DNA of 64,000 nucleotides, from positions 39,114,177-39,178,176 of the forward strand of contig OX421964.1 of assembly GCA_949128115.1 (NCBI GenBank), in the 5' to 3' direction. Every line of letters starts with the position of its first letter. Position 1 is the first letter of the stretch. Positions 33,807 to 45,062 of the stretch are shown here, piece by piece. The notes beneath the pieces were generated by a model, which was not told the DNA's origin, made no database searches, and worked only from the letters and a program-made list of their open reading frames with translations. The position numbers and the translations under genes are program-made. The DNA is from Anaspis maculata (lineage: Eukaryota > Arthropoda > Insecta > Coleoptera > Scraptiidae).

Positions 33807-34524
33807 ATGATGGCTCGTTTAAGTCAAGTCTGGTATTTGTTGGTGCTCGGCGGCTTGTGCCTGTTGAACCCCAGTGATAACCCAACAGCAGAAGATGTCC
33901 TGCCTACAAAACTCAGTCAAAACGTAGGAGCCCCTACACTGAAATTTCTATATTGGTATGTGACCGATCTCTAATTAAATTATAAATTACGCGTAACTTA
34001 TCGAACATAAATTCCAGCTACTCTTGCGGCTATCGTAAGACTTTCGAACAATACGTCAACATCATCCAACAAAAGTATCCCTTCATACTCGTAGATGGCC
34101 AAAACTATGACCCCCCTGGATACAACATGTACATCGCCAGACTCATCGTGAGTTGTTCACGCTTCACTATAAGCCAGATTTAAATTATTATGACTTCCAG
34201 GGTATCATTAAAATGGTGATAATCGTGTGCATCCTGGGTGGAGTCAACATTTTCGAATACATAAATCAACCACAACCTACTTGGTGGGCATGGTGCACGG
34301 ATAATAAGCTGTACGCATGTTTGATGCTGTTTTTCCTGTGTAACATTCTCGAAGGTCATTTAATCCAGTCTGGCGCTTTTGAGATTACTTTGAACGATGT
34401 GCCGGTATGGTCCAAGCTGGAAACTGGAAGGATTCCACAGCCCTCAGAGTTGTTTCAAATAATCGAGAACCACATGCAGTTCACGGATAGTAAAATCGAA
34501 TTGAACGGAGGTTTCGCCAAATAA
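33807..34524 (+). CDS. SelT: SelT-like protein (cysteine form of selenoprotein T)
   Basis: SelT proteins are ER-membrane thioredoxin-fold oxidoreductases. The exons are 33807..33955, 34018..34147 and 34201..34524, with standard GT-AG junctions, giving 200 residues. The N-terminus MMARLSQVWYLLVLGGLC is a signal sequence or anchor (the second Met at 33810 could also start). The redox motif spans the first junction: C50-Y-S-C53, then GYRK. In vertebrate SelT the second position is selenocysteine; here the codon is TGC, so no UGA recoding is needed. A hydrophobic segment (IIKMVIIVCILGGVNIF) begins exon 3, followed by the family hallmark GAFEITLNDVPVWSKLETG. AATAAA at 34753 is a good 3' end. It is divergently paired with eIF3h. 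Confidence 0.96.
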
Positions 34525-34752
34525 TCGTGACTTGTGTTGCCTTATTTGTTTCTTTTCCGTTTATTATTGTTATTCGACCAATTTTTTTTGTGAAATTGTG
34601 TAATTCTGTGCTGCGTTGTTACATTCATTCCAGTTGGTAGTTTGCATCGTGACTGACTCATTTGATTATGGTTAAAGTTGTGAAGTTGCTGAGAGAAAGA
34701 CATTTTTATTATATTTCTATGTGGTGAGCGTAAGACGGATTTGTGATAAGTA

Positions 34753-34758
34753 AATAAA
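34753..34758 (+). terminator. Polyadenylation signal of SelT
   Basis: AATAAA lies about 230 bases after the SelT stop, within AT-rich sequence. It is the first canonical signal downstream. Confidence 0.55.
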
Positions 34759-36514
34759 TTGTATATAATACATACAATTGTTTTTGTACAGCTCAGCCAT
34801 GTTTATACCTTTTTAAAACTTCTTATCAGTCTCATGTTTCATCATTGTTTCTAAAAACACAACTTATTTCACTGTTAGTGAACCTTTCGCTGCTGCACCA
34901 AATTCAGGTGGTTTTCCCCATAAGAGTAACGAAGAAAATAAAAGTGAGAGTTTTCCTAAAAACTTGAAATTTGAAACTGCTGGAGCTCCTACTAAACCAC
35001 TTTATTTAATATTGTCATACTCTTGGTTATACCTAATAAAGAGAAAACATATGACTCTCATAAATCTTGACAGCATCAGTGGCAATGTCGCTAAGTACCT
35101 ATCATTCTTTACTGTGAAAAAATTCAAAGTCTTCTTGGCTAGTGCGAATTTTTTTTTCCACTCACAACAACATGAAAAATTATCGCGTGTGATGCGTTTC
35201 CTATATTTTCGCATCAGCTCATTTCATTTATGAAGTCGAAATTGCAATATTCTTATTTTTAGGAGACTGTCAGGCAAAGAAGTGAGCAATTTTCATTGCT
35301 CAGTTCAACAGCTGTTTCTACAAAATTCCCAATCGATATTACTGATAACATTATTAGGAAAACGTAGGTTGAACTGTCCTCTAACAATATTTCGAGATTT
35401 TAAATTCGGAACCGCACGTTAAAATTCCAGCAAAATGAAGTACCTAGTAGTCCAGTCAAAATAGGTTTTAACCGGAAAGAAATTCGGAAGTTGACGAAAT
35501 TTGGTGGATCGATGCAGAATTTAACGAAGAATAACATACTGAAATTCCCAAAAATTCCAAGGCTTGGCTTTTCTTCTAGGGGCAATAAAAGAGCGCCATC
35601 CTTGAAAATTTTCCATTTTTTCTGAATAACTTGTAAACTATTACCTTTAGAACACAAAAACCAGCAAAGCAAATGTAGCCCGTTGAATTCCCAAGAGATC
35701 AGTACCAAATTCATTACTTTGTGGTCAATAGTTTCCGAGATACAGCATCTGCAAAAACGCAGTGAAAATTACTCAAAATTTATTCCCGGATTTTACGTAA
35801 CAATCTGTTTAGTGTCAGTTCAGTGGATGTAACGTGGACAGCAAATGTGCGAATTTCAATGTGTTTCACATTTTTGGAAAGCCAATTCAACATTCGGTAT
35901 CATACTCTTGTCTAGAAGTCGCCAACTTCAAAATGGTACTTTTCCTCGAATGAGCTAATGTGAAAATATGGAAAATGACATCAAACGCGCCAATTTTTCA
36001 TGCTGTCGTAGGTGAAACAAAAACCGAAAACAAATTGGTCGCATTAGCCGAAGACTTTTATCTTTTCAACAGTAAAGAATGATAGCGATGATATACCCAT
36101 TTTTTTTACTGGCTTAATCGATAGTATGGGTAAAAATATTGTACCCGTATTTTTTCTTTTTCTCAAATTCCCGAGCAAATTCCTAAAATTGCGGTCGCAG
36201 TGCTTGTTTTAAAAATATATTTGTGACGTTACAAATATACTAAAAACTAAACAAACAGCACTGTTGGGTTGAAAGCTCAAGAAACTGTTAGAGTGGCGTT
36301 ACAATATCTGAAAAATACAGACATAAAAATTCCACCGAAGTTCCCCTAGATACTATTACCAATCCTTTAAAAAAAAAATCGAAAAAAAAATCTACTCAAC
36401 TAATGGATATATTTTCGGGAAATTTTCAGGAAATACTATTTATTACTCTTGTTGATGATTAAAAGTATTTCCAGTCAAATCTGTTTCATTGGCTAGTACC
36501 ATATTATGCACAGA
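34759..36514. other. SelT-collagen intergenic DNA, left part
   Basis: No gene is supported. From about 36099 to 36510 the sequence matches two parts of the element at 55487-56520 (ACTGGCTTAATCGATAGTATG with TTTTAAAAATATATTTGTGACG, then AAAAGTATTTCCAG with CATTGGCTAGTACC). It is therefore a shorter, degraded copy of that element. Confidence 0.6.
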
Positions 36515-37645
36515 GAGCTGGTGCCTTAAAACTTACGTCATAAGGTACATTATTATTTTAACCATATTTTAACTCTGAGGATCTGATGTGCGTTGATAAG
36601 ATTGTTGAAAATATCTTTGTCTCACATGTGAGACCGGGGGCTTTAGACTGGTATAAGCTTGTCAATTTTCGAAAAAGGGACAGTATTCACGTTATAAGGT
36701 GGGTACAGGGTGATCACGCGAGTATTCCCCCCCCCCCCCCATAGGTACTGATGGAGGTTTCTCCTTTGAAATAATTTGAAATTGAAAAACTTTTCTCGAG
36801 CAATTTTCTCCGTAGAAAACAAATTCAACCTTTGAAAAATTTTCTAGCATGGGATTTTTGTGAATTCTCGCGTGATCACCCTGTACATATGAATGAAACA
36901 ACGAAATTTTGTGTGGGAACATCCCCTCTATCAAAAATCAGGTCGTAAGACAAAATTTTTGGGGGCTTTCGGTCCATAAGACAGTTTTGAAATTTTCAAA
37001 AAAGGATCAAAATTTACACCAAAATTCATCAATTTTTTGACAGTTGTTTTGTTGACTTACCCATAAGTGTGATATATTTGTAATTAGGATAAAAAGCGGA
37101 ACAAATTTCCATGTTGAAATACAGGGTGTCCGATTTGTGGAAAAAATTTCGATGTTGCACCCTGTAGGTGATACCACACCATTGAAAATTTTTGTGAACA
37201 GATTCGAAACCTACCTACGTAAAAAATCATGTAAGAATCGTTTTTCATTCATAAAATTATGTCGAAGAGGAAGTCTGCGGGAGGGGGTGAATTTTCGCCT
37301 TTTCTGAAATTTTCAAACTTGTCTTATGAACCGAAATCCCCCAAAAATTTTGCCTTACGACTCAATTTTTGATTAAGGGGATGTTCCTACACAAAATTCC
37401 GTTGGTTTAATTCATGTACCTGCCTTTTAACGTAAACTTTGGTCCTTTTTCGAAAATTGACATACTTAATACCAGCCTAAAGCCCCCGGTCTGACATGTA
37501 AGACGAAGAAATTTCAAACAACCTTATCAACACAAATTAGACTTATAGGGTTAAAATCATATACCTTATGACGATTAGACTTATGGGGTTAAAATCATGT
37601 ACCTACCTTATGACGTAGGTGAGTTTTGAGGCACCAGCTCCCGCC
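36515..37645. mobile_element. 1.1 kb foldback in the SelT-collagen intergenic region
   Basis: The outer blocks are GAGCTGGTGCCT on the left and AGGCACCAGCTC on the right. Inner matches include GACCGGGGGCTTTAG with its inverse CTAAAGCCCCCGGTC, and the TTTTTGGGGG / CCCCCAAAAA blocks. The right arm carries a local duplication of about 38 bases (37546-37615, GGTTAAAATCAT twice). The left arm is interrupted by a small element at 36704-36885. No coding sequence. Confidence 0.75.
36704..36885. mobile_element. 182 bp hairpin element with TACAGGGTG ends
   Basis: Perfect terminal inverted repeats TACAGGGTGATCACGCGAG bound the element. The right arm of the host foldback has the uninterrupted site (about 37430, inverse reading GGCAGGTACATGAAT), so the insertion is real. 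The target duplication is GTAC or TAC. It contains a run of 12 or more C residues at about 36727. A second tiny hairpin with the same TACAGGGTG/CACCCTGTA ends lies at 37119-37163. Confidence 0.8.
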
Positions 37646-38417
37646 TGTCCATCAAGCCCTGGAGTGCAAGAGTTCTCCTGACTTGAGAAAATGCATTTCC
37701 ATCAAGTTTTTACCTGTCAACCGATCTACGCCAAACCATATACCTACCCGCTAAACAAACTTCAACTAATTTTTTTGGAGATTCTTCTACAACGGGTTAG
37801 TTTGGAAAAGGTTATAAGGTTTTCTTGAGGAAGCCAAATTGACCTCTAAGTACACAATTCATCAGTTTTTTTTTTTGTCTAATGATCAACTTTTGAGAGG
37901 TCGTGTAACGATACTTAACGGTGGCTTGTATGAGTTCCTCACTACAACTACAATTTTCAAAGGGGACCCTAGGCCTCCCTTATCAAAATTCGACGTGACG
38001 TTAATTTGTCTTCCTTTTACGACTCGGGGTAACTCAGGAATCGAAGGACTCGTGATCTGAAAGGAGTCCTTCCTTTTGAAGCTCAAAAATGCCCGATAGA
38101 AACTCCAAGTTCCCCTGTTCTGTCTCCTCAAGTGCCAGCCGTATCGACCGATCACTAGGGACCTTGGAGTCACTCACGTTTTTTTTTTTGCCGTGATCTG
38201 ATCAGCGTTACTCGGGTCACTTTTTAGTCTAAAAGGAAGGCAGCTCATTTGACAATTTCACCATAAAGGCCGCTCGTACCAAATTTTATGCCTTTATCAA
38301 CAAAAAAATTTATGTCACTAACCCCCTGACTACTTTGTTTCTACTTTGGGGGGCATCAAAAAGTAGGGGGCACCAAAACTTTCGCATTGAAACAAGTACT
38401 GAAAATTATTAATTGTA

Positions 38418-38423
38418 TTTATT
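38418..38423 (-). terminator. Candidate polyadenylation signal of the collagen IV gene
   Basis: AATAAA on the minus strand lies 384 bases beyond the stop codon. ATTAAA at about 38451 is an alternative. The stretch between 38424 and 38806 is AT-rich and fits a 3' UTR. Confidence 0.45.
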
Positions 38424-38806
38424 CAATTCGCATCTTTTTTTTAATTATCATGAACATAATATTCTGGCAGTGTCAATTATAAGGCACACATACATGAATC
38501 ACATTATTATATTGTCATAAGCCCTAGTAACAATAAAAGTAGCACCCATATTATCAAAAATATCGTTTGGGATCAGAATCAATGTTGATCGAGTCATTTA
38601 CAAAAATAAACCTAATTAAATATAATATCTATTTAAAATTACAAAACAAAAATAGACTAATAGGACTTGTGTGTGCATGAACACAATGTTTCTTCACAAT
38701 GAGGAAGGTTTGTTAACAGCAGCGTAGCTCTTTCTTATATTACAAATTATTCAACTATACACATAATTACAAAAAATTAAGTAATAACTGTTATGGCACA
38801 CATCCA

Positions 38807-41800
38807 TCACGTCTCGGTTTCTGGTGCTGGAGCTGTTTGAGGTCTGCGATGTCTTAGCCTTTGCCTCAAACGTCTCCTGCGATTTTCTTCTAAGTTTCTT
38901 AACTGAGGACTTCCCGTAGGGGAAACTTGGTTTCCTCCTCCGTACGGATTGTATTGCGTTCCCTGGAGATTATGTCCTCCTTGAGTGTTGTACCCCCCTT
39001 GAGAATTGTACCCTCCTTGAGAATTGTACCCTCCTTGAGAGTTGTATCCTCCTTGAGAATTGTACCCTCCTTGAGAAGTGTACCCTCCTTGAGAATTGTA
39101 CCCTCCTTGAGAATTGTACCCTCCTTGAGAATTGTACCCGCCTTGAGAACTTCCCGGAGGATTGGATCCTCCTGAAGAACCGTACCCTCTTGAAGAATCA
39201 TATCCTCCTGCGGGATTGTAACTTGCGGAAGGATTGTACACATTTGGCGGTCGGTACGGTCCTCTGTTTATTTCACTTGGCGGAATAATTGTATCGACTC
39301 TGCTAGATCCAGAGCTTAGTGAAACGCTGTACCTTCTTCGTATGCAAACAGCGCATCGACTAATTCTTGAAGTCAGTGAACCAGCTTTTAGTGTTTCAGA
39401 TCTTGGTTTTTGGAACATGGCGTAATCTTCGATTATGGCCAGCCAGTAAGAGATTGAAGTAGTGAAGTAGTTACAGCGTCCGTGTCCATGACATTCGATA
39501 AAAGGTTTTGGTCGAAACTCTTCTAAGCAAGAGCCCGGTGATACCAAGGATTGGCCTGAGCCTTCAGCTCCTGCGTCTGTGTGCTAGAAAATGAATTTTA
39601 ATAGTCAAATTTCATTTGGAAATGCGTCTTCGATACGAACCATTATGAAGCTGTAACCAACCCAAAGCTCATCCCATCCATTTGGACATTGTGGAATATT
39701 GATCGATTGACTGTGAACCGCAATTGCCCGGGTCGGAGCTTCACAAACAGAACATCTAGAAATTCAGTGTAACTTGAGAATATTGTAACAATGAGAATTT
39801 TTGGTGACGGACCTTGAAATGTAGCGTCCAACTTCTGGTGCTGGGATGGGTGTCATCATTGCTGGCATTGGCTCTGTCGTGGAAAGCCAGTAGCTGTAGT
39901 CATTGCTTTGACCGTAGTCACAGACGTCATTAAGATTACAAAATAGGAATGGCATAGTGTTGAATTTCCTAAGACAACTTCCAGGTGCTCCCAAATCTTG
40001 ACCGTGCGCTTTTTCATTGCCCATAATATGGAGAAGCGAGAAACCGTCCCATAACTTCACAGTATCCTTGGGACAGATCGGAATAAGTTCAGACTGCGAG
40101 TGCCTAGTGAAGAAGAATCCTCTACTTCTTGGTCCAGGTGGTAACGGTGCTGGTTCACCTCGTTGACCAGCACGACCTCTAGCTCCTTGGGCACCAGGCA
40201 AACCTTTTAGTCCAGGCATTCCAGCCAAACCTTTAGGGCCTTGGAACCCTGGTAAACCAATGCGGCCACTATCACCTCTTCCACCTTTAATTCCTGGACT
40301 ACCTGGGAAACCGGGTCTTCCAGGGAAGCCTACATCACCAAACGGACCGTCAAAGCCAGGTAATCCCACGTCTCCAGTTGCTCCGCGGAGAGCATTAGGA
40401 TTCCAATCTCCTGTGTCTCCTTTGGGGCCTGGAGGTCCTGCGAAACCATCAAGTCCATGTGGGCCTTCATCACCTGGGAATCCTCTAAAGCCTTTCGGCC
40501 CAGGTCCACCATCTAAGCCGCGCAAACCACTGTCACCTCGTTCTCCTTTGGTTCCATTGAACCCAGGTGCACCGGCATATCCCACATCACCACGTTCTCC
40601 TTTGAATGTGCTTGCAGAGAACCCGTAATCTCCAGGTGAACCCTTACGTCCTTTGAATCCAGCAATACCAGGGAATCCATCCCGTCCTGGGTAACCAGGG
40701 AATCCTTGTGGTCCTCCAAATCCAATATCACCTCGAACTCCTTTGAGTCCGGCAGCGCTTCGTCCAGGTATTCCAGGAATACCTGGCGGACCGTCAAGAC
40801 CAACATCACCTGGAGCTCCTTTCTGGCCTGGACGCCCAGACAAACCAGGCTGTCCAGGAAAACCAGGCATGCCTGGTTCGCCATTCTCTGGATTTTGCCC
40901 AGGCAAACCAGGTGCTCCGGCAAATCCAATATCACCAGTTGGACCTTTTAAACCTGGTATTCCATCATCACCTCTTGGTCCAGGTAATCCAGAGTCTCCA
41001 GGTAGACCTTTGAGCCCGGGAGCCCCGTAGTAACCATCGTCTCCGCGCTGTCCCTTGAATCCTGTCAAACCATGCATTCCGAAATCGCCCCGTTCACCTT
41101 TCTCAGAACGTCCATATGAAGCTAATCCAGGTAATCCTTGACCTCCTTTAGGACCCGCACTTCCAGGTGGACCAGCCAATCCCGGGAAACCAACATCTCC
41201 AGGTATTCCAGGCCGTCCCATTGCTCCTGGCTCGCCATCCATGCCAAGTTCACCCTTGATACCAGAAACTCCAATTATGCCAACTGGTCCCCGTTCACCT
41301 TTAATTCCGTTGAAGCCCCGCCGGCCAGGTGTTCCAGGAGTTCCTCTGATGCCTTTATCGCCAGGTGGACCGACGAAGCCAGGTGAACCGTCGTTACCCT
41401 TTTCACCTTTCATTCCAGGTGCTCCATCACGGCCAATAAATCCAGGTTCTCCAACATCGCCTACGATTCCACGTACTCCGAGTCCGTCAATTCCAGAATC
41501 TCCTATTGCACCTGGAGTTCCAGGCATCCCTGGTAAGCCATCAAGTCCTGGCTCTCCATCGAGCCCTGAATCTCCAGTATCACCTTGAGGACCACTGAAA
41601 CTCGATTCGCCTTTTTCTCCAGGTAATCCATTGTAACCATTGTCTCCTCTCTGTCCTGGTAATCCTGGCACTCCCGATAATCCAGGGAAACCTTGAGGGC
41701 CGGGATCGCCCCACTGGCCTTTTGGACCTCTGGGGCCCGCCAATCCTTCTGGGCCTGACGGACCACGTAGACCTGGGAAGCCCATGTCGCCTCTTTCACC

Positions 41801-44800
41801 AGGCACTCCAGGTAGTCCGGATAATCCACTTCTACCAGCATGACCTGGGAATCCTTCACGACCTACATCTCCTGTTATACCACGTTGACCCCAAAGACCT
41901 GGTTCGCCTTTCTGGCCAGGAATTCCATGTTGTCCATTGATTCCATCTTCTCCTTTCATACCCATATCTCCTGAGAGACCAGGCAATCCTTCATCTCCAG
42001 GTCTTCCAGATAAACCGGGGAATCCAGGACGAATGATTCCGGGTTGTCCTTTCGCACCTTCCAATCCAACGCGGCCAGTGTAACCTGGTGCTCCTTTAGC
42101 TCCTTTAATCCCTTTGCCGCCTGGGATGCCGGGTATTCCAGGGTAACCATCAGGGCCAAAGTCGCCGTAGTCGCCCTTCTCTCCAGGAGGACCCTGAACA
42201 CCGATTTCACCATTCAATATTCTTTGGCCTGCATCACCGCGGTCACCTTTCCAACCGGGTGTTCCAGGAATACCAGAAATACCTGGTAATCCTGGGGTAC
42301 CCGGTGTTCCACGAGGTCCTGGATCTCCTGGTAAGCCAGGATATCCCTTCAAACCTTCTGGTCCAGCTAGACTTATACCTTGAGCTCCAGGATATCCAGG
42401 CAAGCCTGGCCATCCCCAGTCACCCTTTACACCTTTCCTTCCACGGAATCCATCAAGACCTATGGACACGTATCTTGGAAATCAAGTTCACAAAACATTT
42501 AAATATTCTTACCTCTATCACCGGGCAAACCAGGGAATCCCTTATCTCCTACGAGCTCAGTTAACTGAATCAAAGCATCACCAGCAAGGCCAGGAAGACC
42601 TGGATCACCTCGCTGACCTGGTAGTCCCCTAAAAGAATTTTCATTTGTTGAATGCACATTTCAAAATATGACTAAATGTTGAAATTGAATGTAAATACAT
42701 ATTTATGTAAGTGCTTACGGTCTCCCTGGAATTCCGGGATCTCCTCTTGTGAACTCTTTGGGAACTGTTGACGGTTCACCTTTTTGACCAGGCCAACCAT
42801 TTTGACCTGGGCTTCCATCTCGTCCACCAGATCCAGGAGGACCAATTGAGCCTCTCTCGCCTTTAGAACCTTGCAATCCAGGTAATCCACTAAATCCTTT
42901 TGGTCCAGGATCTCCATCAGGTCCCATCAGACCGGGGAAACCGCTGTCACCAAAATCACCCTTTTCTGGAACTAGCTGATTTTCGGCTGGGTAAATCACA
43001 ATTCCCTTTACTCCTTTGGCTCCTGGTGCCCCTTGAATACCAGGTGATCCATGCGATCCATCGAGACCCGCAGCACCAGCCTTGCCTGGTCGCCCGGGAA
43101 AACCTTTGAGTCCCCGAATTCCTGCCAATCCTGGATAACCAATCGCGCCTGGGCGGCCGTTTCTTGCTTGATCTCCTCGATCGCCCTTTTGACCAGGAAG
43201 ACCTTAAATTATAATTTTCTGTAGGTAGGTATATCAACTGAAATAATGAGAGGTTACATTACCTGGCCTGCATACACCACAGTCGTCGCCGTGTTTCCCT
43301 TTCATGCCAGGAATTCCGTCGAATCCTGGTATACCTGGATCGCCCATGAAACCTGGACGACCTCGTGGTCCTGGTTCGCCTTGCGGTCCTCTAATCGGCA
43401 CACCAAGACCTGGGAATCCTTTCGGTCCCGACCAACCTGTGTCTCCACGTTCTCCTCTCGCTCCTAAATATCCTGGGATACCGGGATAACCGGGTTCACC
43501 TTGAGGTCCTAATACAGTTTCACCAGCGAAGCCTTTTTCACCGGGAGCGCCCATAGAACCGGGGAATCCCATCGGACCAATTTTACCAGGCTGACCAGGG
43601 AATCCATCACTGCCTCTTTCTCCTTTAATCGATATTCCTTTGATTCCTCTTACGCCAGGTAGACCTGGAAGTCCTGGGAATCCTGGTGGCCCAAGCGGAC
43701 CTGCCTGACCTGGACGGCCTGGAATTCCGCTCATTCCTCTTTCGCCAGGGAAGCCATCGGGACCTTGTTTTCCCATCACACCAATGACCACTTCGTCCAG
43801 GAAGGGATCGTACACTCCTGGGGGACCTTCAGGTCCTTGCGCTCCAGGAGTGCCGGCATAACCGTCTTCTCCACGTCCACCTTTATCGCCATCGTAGCCT
43901 GGATTTCCAGCATAACCGGGGGCGCCTTTGTCGCCCTTTTCGCCGCTTGAGCCTTCAGGTCCCTGCCTTCCTTGTTTACCCCGGGGGCCATCTTCTCCTT
44001 GTTCTCCTTTATAACCCCGTTCACCTTTTCTTCCGGCAATGCCCTGTTTTGAAGGAACCAATAATATTTTGTGAGATATAAAAATGGATCAACTCACAGG
44101 AAAGCCTCTTTCCCCTACGAATCCTTTAGGCCCGCGTGGTCCGGAAACACCTACTTGACCCTTTTCACCCTTAATTCCTTGCAAAGCGTGAATTGGTGGA
44201 TGTTCTTCTATAGGCGCTGGGTCAGGATTTTCGCCAGGCTCGCCCACTTCTCCGAGATCACCTTGATCTCCCGTTAAGCCCGGAAGACCTCTTGTAGTAT
44301 CACCTGGTTCTCCGGGAGGTCCCCATGGCCCTGCTTCGCCCACTCCGCCCTAAATGCCAATAAATCAATTTACTTGTTCTATGTTTTGCGCTTATAAAAT
44401 TTAATTACGTACCATAATGCCTGGTGGTCCTTGGTATCCAGGAGGTCCGGGCGGTCCCTGAAAACCAGGAAGTCCTGCAGGACCGTCATAGCCGAATTCT
44501 CCTCGGTCACCTTTCGTTCCTATGGAATTACCACCTCCTTCCCCAGGTTCTCCACGAAAACCTTGTAGACCTTCCGGACCAGGCGGACCTCTGCCACCTG
44601 GAAATCCAGGTCTGCCTTGCACACCCGTCGTTCCATCTGTACCATTGCATCCGTCCAATCCAGGTGGACCTTGAGGACCGGATTCTCCATTAATACCCTA
44701 AAGTCAGTATTTTTGAATTCAAGATAATGTTCAAATTTGATTAATCAGCACTTACAGGACGTCCTTCTACACCCGGTAAACCTCGTTCTCCATCATCTCC

Positions 44801-45062
44801 CTGAGAATATCGAATTTTATTAGTAGATATTTTTCTATTTATTTTATTTGAAAATTAGTCAATTTACCCTTGGCCCTTTCTCGCCTTCTCCTCCGTATTC
44901 GCCAGATTCTCCTTTCTCTCCTTTAGGTCCATATGGACCCGGAGGACCGATATCACCGTAATCTCCAGGTTGGGCAGGAAGTCCTGGTATGCCTGGATTT
45001 CCGATTTTGCCTTTTATCCCTGTGCAGTTGCATGTATAGGCATTGGCACAGCCTTTGCATGA
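38807..45062 (-). CDS. Collagen alpha(IV) chain, 7S region to stop (first exon missing)
   Basis: This is a basement-membrane network collagen. Ten exons are seen on the complement: 44868..45062, 44756..44800, 44413..44697, 44098..44349, 43263..44043, 42719..43202, 42513..42628, 39813..42459, 39641..39755 and 38807..39583. All junctions are GT-AG and keep frame, giving 1,898 residues from the first codon seen. It opens [13 protein letters not shown], the Cys-rich 7S start, so only a signal-peptide exon is missing upstream. A long Gly-X-Y region follows with typical interruptions (a ~20-residue Pro/Glu-rich one containing [30 protein letters not shown]; a Cys pair DDCGVCRPG) and at least ten RGD tripeptides. 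Two NC1 halves follow: [16 protein letters not shown] to [11 protein letters not shown], then [13 protein letters not shown] to [11 protein letters not shown]. The Met- and Lys-containing segments of the NC1 sulfilimine crosslink are present ([22 protein letters not shown]). About 175 further residues follow NC1. I cannot decide between the alpha-1 and alpha-2 (viking) lineages. Confidence 0.95.
38810..39334 (-). other. C-terminal extension of the collagen IV chain beyond NC1
   Basis: The NC1 domain ends at CAVCIRR (about 39335), yet the frame stays open in the same exon for about 175 residues. The order is a Ser/Pro/Tyr linker with [17 protein letters not shown], a Gly/Ser/Tyr stretch, ten hexapeptide repeats, then a [11 protein letters not shown] segment. 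The last part is strongly basic ([15 protein letters not shown]) and ends PAPETET. Vertebrate type IV chains stop soon after NC1. The Gly/Tyr/Gln-rich composition recalls elastic or crosslinked matrix proteins; that is an analogy, not an assignment. Confidence 0.85.
38963..39142 (-). repeat. Ten 18-base tandem repeats encoding GGYNSQ-type hexapeptides
   Basis: Ten in-frame 18-base units encode, from N to C: three GGYNSQ, one GGYTSQ, four [12 protein letters not shown] and GGHNLQ. Most units are nearly identical at the DNA level, with mainly synonymous or conservative changes (GTT for ATT, CCC for CCT). This suggests recent slippage expansion or homogenisation, so copy number may vary between individuals. 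Confidence 0.95.

Noticed and set aside
38963..39142. CRISPR array
   Set aside because: The 18-base units are adjacent without spacers and are in frame with the collagen tail; the genome is eukaryotic.
38927..39175. Repetitive frames overlapping the collagen tail (LRIVPS-type on plus, KEGTIL-type on minus)
   Set aside because: They are alternative readings of the 18-base repeat. The GGYNSQ frame is the one continuous with NC1.
40260..43950. Long Pro/Ser-rich plus-strand frames opposite the collagen exons (for example 40260-40628, 41241-41588)
   Set aside because: These are the antisense shadow of Gly-X-Y codons, which read as Pro-rich sequence on the other strand.
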